Below are positions 57,588 through 64,000 of a DNA stretch of 64,000 bases, one piece after another. Where the stretch lies: assembly GCA_011947345.1 (NCBI GenBank), contig JAAVTG010000043.1, positions 620,001-684,000 on the forward strand. Reading direction: 5' to 3'. The position numbers were made by a program, and so were the translations under genes. The notes under the pieces were generated by a model, which saw only the letters and a list, made by a program, of their open reading frames with translations, was not told the origin of the DNA and made no database searches. The DNA comes from Phytophthora quininea (Eukaryota > Oomycota > Peronosporomycetes > Peronosporales > Peronosporaceae). Position 1 is the first letter of the stretch. Each line of letters opens with the position of its first letter.

Positions 57588-60500
57588 GAGCAAAATGGAT
57601 GTACCTCCACTCCTGGAAGTACAAAACGTGCTAACAATCGAGGACGGTCTGCGCAAGGTACCCCAGTCAATTTGTGTCATGGAAGCGACGTTACACCGCA
57701 AAGTGTTCGGGGTACGCGTGGTCGCAGTACCCCCAAGTAGTACCCGACAAACTCTCTCTTCAAGACTGCCTAATGGGGAGGAAGAAACTGCCAATCAATC
57801 TGGAGTACGGCTTTTACGTCAATCTCCACCCAAACCAGAAGACCACAGGACTAAAAGCCTTTTTTGCGGCTTCTTCGGCGCCAACAATTGAGATCACCCC
57901 AATGGTAGCCCTTTTCCCGTCTCTCTGCTGCCGTGACCACCCCAAACTCGTCCGAGACGAATCCCACCAGTGACAATGGCGACGTCGAGATGTTCAGGTA
58001 CCAGTCGCGTCAGACTCATCCCTCCGAACAATTCCCAGCGGCGCCTGGTCCCCGAAACATTTGCCAAGCAACGTGGGCCCTCCATCTCTCAACTTAACGG
58101 ACGGTCAACAGCCAGGGATCCCACCGCTGGAGCGGCGTCTTTCTTTTCAAGAAACTGTCACTGGCGGTCAATCATCACCGGTCTCCCCGCAAGGCGCACG
58201 CGCGGTCTGCTACCGACCTAGGAGGAGCTGGCTGGCTGCGGTCCGCCGACTCTACGAGAACGAAGAAACGAATCCAACCGCGATCCTTGCTGCGCCGAAG
58301 ACTGCTCATCCGGAAAGCATACCGGACGCTCCGTACAGTACTACGGCTCATGTGTCATCGGGTCTATTTGGAGTATCTCGTCCAGCTCGGTTATGGAGCT
58401 GGCAGGAGTGAAGGACGACACCAGCGTAAGGGAAGTTGTTGATGCAGGTGATATCGTCCATGTACGCCGCCAACCGCGCAACACGCTGCTGTTGTTTCTC
58501 CGATCCGAAAGAGCCAAGACCTAGCTTGCAGGCCAACGATGCAAATTCATGGGGCGTTCCCTGGCATTTAATGAGCTCAAACATCTCTCGGACTCTTTTA
58601 ACCTCGATGTGTTGGGAGTCCGCAGTGATTCGGTGGCTAGCGGTCTTTTCACTGCTTTCCTAGGCCTGGGCTGTCAACCCGTCTATTTCAATTTTGCTTG
58701 CCAAGCTCCCGAGACAGCGATCACGTCGGGGATCGTCAGATACTACTTCAACAGTTCCAACTGTCTAGCGGCATTGGTGGTCAACGGGCAGGTCTGTGAC
58801 CAAGTAACGCTGGGCGGAATTTTATATTCGGCTCGAGCTCGAGGACACAAGCGGTACAAGGCCACTTGTGGCCGACCAAGCTCTCGCAACACGCGCTACG
58901 AGTCGAACTTCGTGGACAGAGTTTGCAAACTACTCAGGGTTCTCGTGGCAGCAAGCGTACCAGAGGTGAACCGGGTCGGCGATCTCCCGAGGAAGATTCA
59001 ACTTTACCCACACGGTTGGAGACAACTACAAATGGCAACGGGTCTCCGTCTATGGACGGTACCCCACCGATGGGTTCTACGAGCCCGTCATTTTCGTCCC
59101 CTCCCCGCAAGCGAATTGCGAGAAATAAACCAGTGCGTGAAAAATCAGAGCTACACTTGTTTACGTCGCCGAACTACTGGGAAGAGCTAGACGAAGTCGC
59201 AGTGCGCCTGGAAATGAAGGACGTTTCAATTGGTGATGCGGGCAGCAGCGTCTGTGTCAGAGTTCAAGATTAAACCGCCCCCCACACACACACGAAAGGG
59301 CCATCGACGGAATTTACCCATTTAACTGAAGTGCACCGCGGAAGGGTCCATACAGCACCTGAACCGACAACACTGGCGCAGGTGCTACTGCTCCTCGACG
59401 AAGACGTGTTACTTCAGGAAGCGATGATTCCCGTGAAAAAGAACTTGTCGACAGCTGACGACCTGCTACCTACGCGAGGAGAAACGGTGGCAGTAACCAC
59501 GGACGCGCTCCGGACCAGCATGCGCAAAATCACCTTCGCTTCTTGGGGATGTTGTTCCGTTTACTCAGAACGAAGCACCCGCTAATGAACGACATTATCT
59601 GGCTGCATTTGATTTCGCGAGATGTGGCGACGGACACTCCTGAGCGTTGTGCATCCATTGCGGACAAATGGAAGGTGAAATTTGGGCAACGTTGTCCCTC
59701 ATCAAGAGAGGAGCTTTTACGCGTACCGATCATTGGCTGTTAGATTCCAGTGAAGTTGACTTATATCGGGCGTCGGAGGCGCTCGCGTTTTTCGAGTTAC
59801 TGGTGATGGCGGCGCCACCTGGAATCTACACGAAAGGTGGGTGCTTACATGCAATTTGTGGTTTTGAGGCCCCATGGATACGTGGCACGCCAACTCGTCT
59901 CCTACACCCCAACGCGTTAATTGGGATGTTACGAAGCGAAGTAGGAACTCTACTTCTGAACTGAGTGACATCGATGAACCTGGAGCACCCTCGCATCAAT
60001 GCGATCGCCGAGCTTCAGACTGCCTCGGACTGGCTCGCTTAGGACACCGGAGTAAGGAACCTTACCGATTCTCATTTCGGGCTGATGTGGAGTCAGCGGA
60101 CCATCTCTCCAGCAGCGCCTTAGGTGGCAACAGTGTGGAACGATGTCATTGCGCTATTGACCGTCAATACAAATGGTATCAAGCGCAATGGACGTCAATT
60201 CATTGAAAAGGTGGTCTCTCAATACCACATTTTAGGAATTCAGGACACCAAGTTTAGCAACGCGCATCATCTGTCCAAGTTCAAGTTTCATCTGTCTTCT
60301 ACTACTCGACATAGCTTATTTATTAGTGACGCCAACAGCTCCAGTCCAGTACAAATAGGACCTCGCAGCCGTGGTGTCGCGACACTGCTCCACCCGACCT
60401 ACCAGGAACCGAGGATAGGGTAGAAATCACCAATGCAACTATTCCGGGTCGATATCTTCTCGTTCGCCTCATATCCAGTACACAAGTGATGTGTGTCCAT

Positions 60501-61380
60501 AACATTTATGCCCCGGTGCTTGCCTCCGAGCGATCAAATTTTTCAAGACTTATCCACGTAGTTCGAGCCAAATGCTCGCCATATCGTTTTGGGAGACTTT
60601 AATGTCGCCGTAGATCCTGTGATGTACTCCCGCGGAGTAACAAGTGTCCTTGACCCGTCGAGAGGTTGGCTAATGGGATGGATTACTACTCTTCAAGTTA
60701 CTGAACCATGGAGACTGCGATTTCCTAGTCGGCGTACGTTCTCCGGCCAAGTACCCAGAGTGAACCACTGCTACCATTTAAACCATGAAGGACCTTCACC
60801 GACTTGTCCTACCAATTTACGCAAATCTTCAATTCCGATCGGGTTGGAAGTTGCTTCCCACTCGGTCACGTTTTTGGTTCCTACAGCTCTCTTCACCCGC
60901 AGCTTTGAACTGCATTTACGGTTGCAACACATTGAGACCGAGCGTCACCTATTTTTCGATTGCCCTAGGGCTGCGGCCTTGTGGGAGCTTCTCATGACTG
61001 ATTGAAATACACTTCTAGAGGCAATCTCGTGCGACCTCGTTTGTCTCCCGACAGAGCCCACTTGGACGACACGCACCGATAACGAGGAATTGACAGCATT
61101 CTGGACAATTTTCCGTGTTGCCACTATTCACGTGATTTAGACAGCCCGCAATCAGCACTAATTTGAATCCCCTCCCCTTGGACGCGTCCCAGGGATTTAC
61201 GAAGTCTATGCGGTTTTCGCCGCACATTTCCGCTCATTACTACGGTATGCGGACAACAGCACTCGAACCCAATTGATTAACAGCCTCGATCGATTCCCTT
61301 CTGGCTCCAAATTACGGAGCTACATGACACCCTATCCGCGTCTATTTGTTTAACGACACGAAGCCAACTTTCTATCTTGC
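57588..61380 (+). mobile_element. truncated non-LTR retrotransposon (LINE)
   Basis: The left part (57588-60000) has long, broken plus-strand frames with an ORF1-like protein (MDVPPLLEVQNVLTIEDGL; ALAFFELLVMAAPPGIYTKGG). From 60124 an endonuclease of the APE/EEP fold is readable (LTVNTNGIKRNGRQFIEKVV, FGDFNVAVDPVMY, DPSRGWLMGWITTLQVTEPW). It is followed at once, from about 60785, by the C-terminal zinc-binding region of LINE reverse transcriptases (ETERHLFFDCPRAAALWELL) and a W...H...RN type tail. The reverse transcriptase between them is missing. Stops and frame changes are many, so the element is inactive. Limits are estimates; no target-site duplication was located. Confidence 0.75.
60124..60760 (+). 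pseudogene. LINE apurinic-type endonuclease remnant
   Basis: The frame from 60124 reads like the start of a LINE endonuclease, with the TxNxxG-type opening, GIQDTK and MCVHNIYAP. After a frame change, GDFNVAVDP gives the conserved GDFN active-site motif near 60592. RGWLMGWITTLQVTEPWR and PRVNHCYHL are the end. At least two frameshifts and an early stop near 60421 disable it. It is the first half of a broken ORF2. Confidence 0.7.
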
Positions 61381-61737
61381 GACGGTGTACTGCAAGCACC
61401 TCCTCCCCACGAGACTAATCCTCCAGCTACTACATCCGGAGACTAGTATTGTACAGTAGATTATCAGCGGTTTGTAGTTGCTTATCGAGAAGTCCTGTTA
61501 ACCGTTAACACGCCCACGGTATCCCCCTCAGATTCAGTACGAACGGAGCAACTCTTATCACGTGACTAGACACGTGGAGAAATTTCACTCGGCACAACTG
61601 CAAAAGGAGAAGGCTGAAAAACGACAGCGCAAGAAAAGAAAAGTGCTGATGTTGGTGCATCGCCAAGTTAATAGCGTCACTGCTGCATCTCCAGTTGAGA
61701 GCGAGCTGACGATTTTGTTGCTATCTGGGTGGCGGAG

Positions 61738-62128
61738 TCGATGAGACCATTTTCCATCGCAGAGGATAAGTATTTGTTACCATTTGTTCATGCTAACTAT
61801 GGTGTGACTTTGTTCTCCAGCAAGACAATTCGTCGATTCATGCTTCTCGTGAAACGACGCATTTCTTGCAGGAAATGTAAGTCAGCACCATGGTCTGACC
61901 TGCTCGCTCGCCGGATTGCAACCCGACCGAGAACATTTGGTCGGCAATGGCGGCTTGGGTGTATGACTATCGCCGCCTGTACCCCGCAGTTAAGCAACTC
62001 GAGCAAGCCATCGAACCAGCGTAGGCCCCCATCGAGCAAGAGTACCTGGATACATTCGTGGAGTCCATGCCTCGCCGTTACCTTGCAGTTATCAAGGTCA
62101 AGGGGCTCTCACTAAGTACTAACTAGAA
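61738..62128 (+). mobile_element. Tc1/mariner-type transposase remnant
   Basis: In one frame from about 61810 the text reads LQQDNSSIHASRETTHFL, then after a stop PARSPDCNPTENIWSAMAAWV, DYRRLYPAVKQLEQAIEP, and after another stop EYLDTFVESMPRRYLAVIKVKG. QQDN with the catalytic Asp, the SPDxNPxENxW motif and the FVESMPRR tail identify the DDE domain of Tc1/mariner-like transposases. In-frame stops and a frameshift near 61800 make it inactive. The N-terminal DNA-binding part was not found; only the C-terminal 110 or so residues survive. Terminal inverted repeats were not identified. Confidence 0.75.
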
Positions 62129-64000
62129 GTGTAGTGTTACGGGATTTATCAAAATCCTCTTCCACTGCGCCGAGACACCGACTAACGGAGAGGGGGAGGG
62201 TGGGGGGTACTCCGATATCCGTGGGGATGCTGAAGTTGTGGTCATCTTGTATCCCCGTCGGCGGGCTGGATGATAAATTAATATGTACCTTGAAATAGAA
62301 GATACCCCGAACGCTGACGCCCTGCTCTCGAATATCCGAGATCCAGGAACGTGTTCGGGCGGCGTGTACCTAGTGCAATCCCTGTGGGTCCGATTAACCC
62401 CGCGTCCACCGCCGTTGGATCTTGGAGAAGTTGAAAGTGTTGAGGCTGGTCTAGAGCGGTACGACTCCAAACTCAGAAATCCAGACTTCCAGACACAAAT
62501 TACTCCAAACAATAGCAGAAATAGCCATACAGAGTTCCTTGATACGTCACAATATGTAGGTCTTGTTCTTGAGCCAAGGACTTGGGCGGGAGCTTGTCCC
62601 TGGCTTGCGGCGCGCGTCCAGGACCTCCAACCCAACTCGACTTGACTACGGTTGTAGTTCCGCGACGCTCTTGCAGACGCGGTCCGTGGCGCACGACGGT
62701 AGGACACGGCTCGCGCTCTTTGCCGGCCGAGCTAACGTGGGCTTTGCGCGCGCAAAAGGACAGGAAGGCGCGCCACCAACACCGGCGGCAGCGACGACTT
62801 GCACTTGACACAGACAAATGAACTCTGTTATAGTTAACCGCTATCATCTTTTCTATGCTATGTGGTCCACACAACTTTTTGACTTGGTCTCAGTATGGTA
62901 CTCAGCGGGATGGCTAGTTGCAACCTGCGAACAGTCGCCCCCTATTTAGCAACACGTCCCTTCGCGCAAAGATCGCACCCTTCCGCACACAAGGGGGCAC
63001 CACGGGCACCAAAGTCAATCCGGGATTCCGGGGACCACGGTACTGCCAATCGACTACAAATCATAATAAATTGCGGCAATGTCCGAGGCCCCACTTGAGA
63101 ACTGATGTTCTAGATCTCAGGATCTCAGGATCCGACGACTTCAGGGGTAAACACCTTGTGATCCAGGATATGTGACTGGACCTGGGAGTTCTTCGCAGAA
63201 CTTACTAATGCCAGGCTCTACATCCATCACAGTCACACACTGGCACTTGTAACTTGATTCTTGGTGGGGCCCGTATAATTTTCAGTCGGCCAAGCGAGAT
63301 CTCTCTGCTGGATACATTCCACAGCAGGAGTTTGATTGCTAAGTTAATAGCAACTCGCACACTGGACAACAATGACCGAGACCGAGTGCTCATGGACTCC
63401 TGGGAATGCACATCCAGGAGTCGGCACTTCCGGGCCAAGACCACGGCCGCCACCGGAACACTTACTTCAGACATCCAGCTACGCCAATCCTTCCCCACAA
63501 AATTTCACACCCTGTCGTGTTGGCACTCAGCCAATCACCAACCAACACACCACTTAACCCAATCAACAGTCCTGATCGCTGAAAATAAAGAGCGCGTCGT
63601 GTCAGTTCTCTGCAGTGAACGAAGGTTCGTTTTGGACCTCGGCAACACTCGGCGAAATTTTGAATGAGTTGCAAACCCTCGTAACTCCTAAAACAGGACC
63701 ACCTAGCCAAGTATGGCCTGGTTTCGGGCTAGACATAGCGTTTCGCCGAGTAGGCCCATCCAATTCTCGTAAACCCTGAGTGGTAGGGAACTACCAACAG
63801 TGATCTTAAACAACTACACCGTGGCGATCTTTATGCGGCGGAAAGAAACTACACAGCAGCTAACAGCTCCGTTCGTGTACTAAGAATGAGTCAAACCGAA
63901 GCAATTCACTCCAAGCTGTGGAACCCCTTGATCAGATTGTTTTTAATGAGGCTAACGTTCAAATCCTGGATAGTATATCTGCCACAGGTTTGTTCAGAAG
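62129..64000. other. repeat-rich right flank without a supported gene
   Basis: Short open frames occur on both strands, the longest being 62123-62707 on the minus strand. None has a domain, signal or splice structure. Near 63110-63135 a short direct repeat (TCTCAGGA, three tight copies) is visible. Stop density, lower GC and position next to transposon relics suggest decayed mobile DNA. No LTR or terminal repeat pair could be confirmed by eye. Confidence 0.4.

Noticed and set aside
1..64000. CRISPR arrays, rRNA or tRNA genes, bacterial operons, RXLR-type effectors
   Set aside because: No regularly spaced repeats, no cloverleaf-like segments noticed and no RXLR-EER motif after a signal peptide were seen.

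Overview
The window looks like nuclear DNA of an oomycete, probably a plant-associated Phytophthora/Pythium-type species. The reasons are a secreted pectin lyase, flagellar (zoospore) genes, short GT-AG introns of about 40-125 nt, G/C-rich third codon positions, dense genes on both strands with very short spacers, and LINE and Tc1/mariner relics. The species cannot be fixed from sequence alone. No rRNA, tRNA, CRISPR array or bacterial-type operon was seen.

Layout. 0.7-4.5 kb: pectin lyase, complex I subunit NDUFA2, a DUF202-like membrane protein. 4.6-8.4 kb: a possible telomeric OB-fold protein with an SQ/TQ-rich tail, and a macro-domain protein. 8.4-15.9 kb: S28 serine carboxypeptidase, triose-phosphate-type sugar transporter, a RecA/RAD51-like protein, a DYRK-type kinase and a small unknown gene. 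16.2-21.1 kb: SPEF2-like axonemal protein. 21.2-24.2 kb: small membrane protein, CHY/RING E3 ligase, FCS-like zinc-finger protein, then a gene-poor gap. 24.2-29.0 kb: cytosolic isoleucyl-tRNA synthetase and a mitochondrial carrier. 29.2-30.7 kb: decayed or unresolved coding sequence. 30.7-38.9 kb: membrane J-protein, serine racemase-like enzyme, CNOT3, a small coiled-coil protein, an unknown beta-rich protein and an acidic protein with SUMO-interaction-like motifs. 38.9-45.7 kb: CBP/p300-type acetyltransferase and a tandem-RGS plus DENN protein. 45.7-53.4 kb: NodB-type deacetylase, ADF/cofilin, an RSPH14-like armadillo protein and a very large armadillo-repeat protein. 53.6-57.3 kb: three tandem C2-domain paralogues. 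57.6-64 kb: a transposon graveyard (truncated LINE, Tc1/mariner relic, unassigned repeats).

The main technical point is that about twenty conserved genes or exons are interrupted by apparent one-base losses, nearly all next to homopolymer runs, while the protein match continues directly in the next frame. The simplest reading is uncorrected homopolymer error in the assembly, not mass pseudogenisation. Gene spans below therefore run across such breaks, and exon joins are inferred by eye from splice signals and reading phase.

Functionally, SPEF2-like and RSPH14-like genes (and perhaps the giant armadillo gene) relate to the zoospore axoneme. CBP/p300 and CNOT3 relate to gene expression. Pectin lyase, the S28 protease and the NodB protein relate to the secretory/cell-wall interface. 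There is no sign of co-transcription; adjacent genes mostly have unrelated roles.
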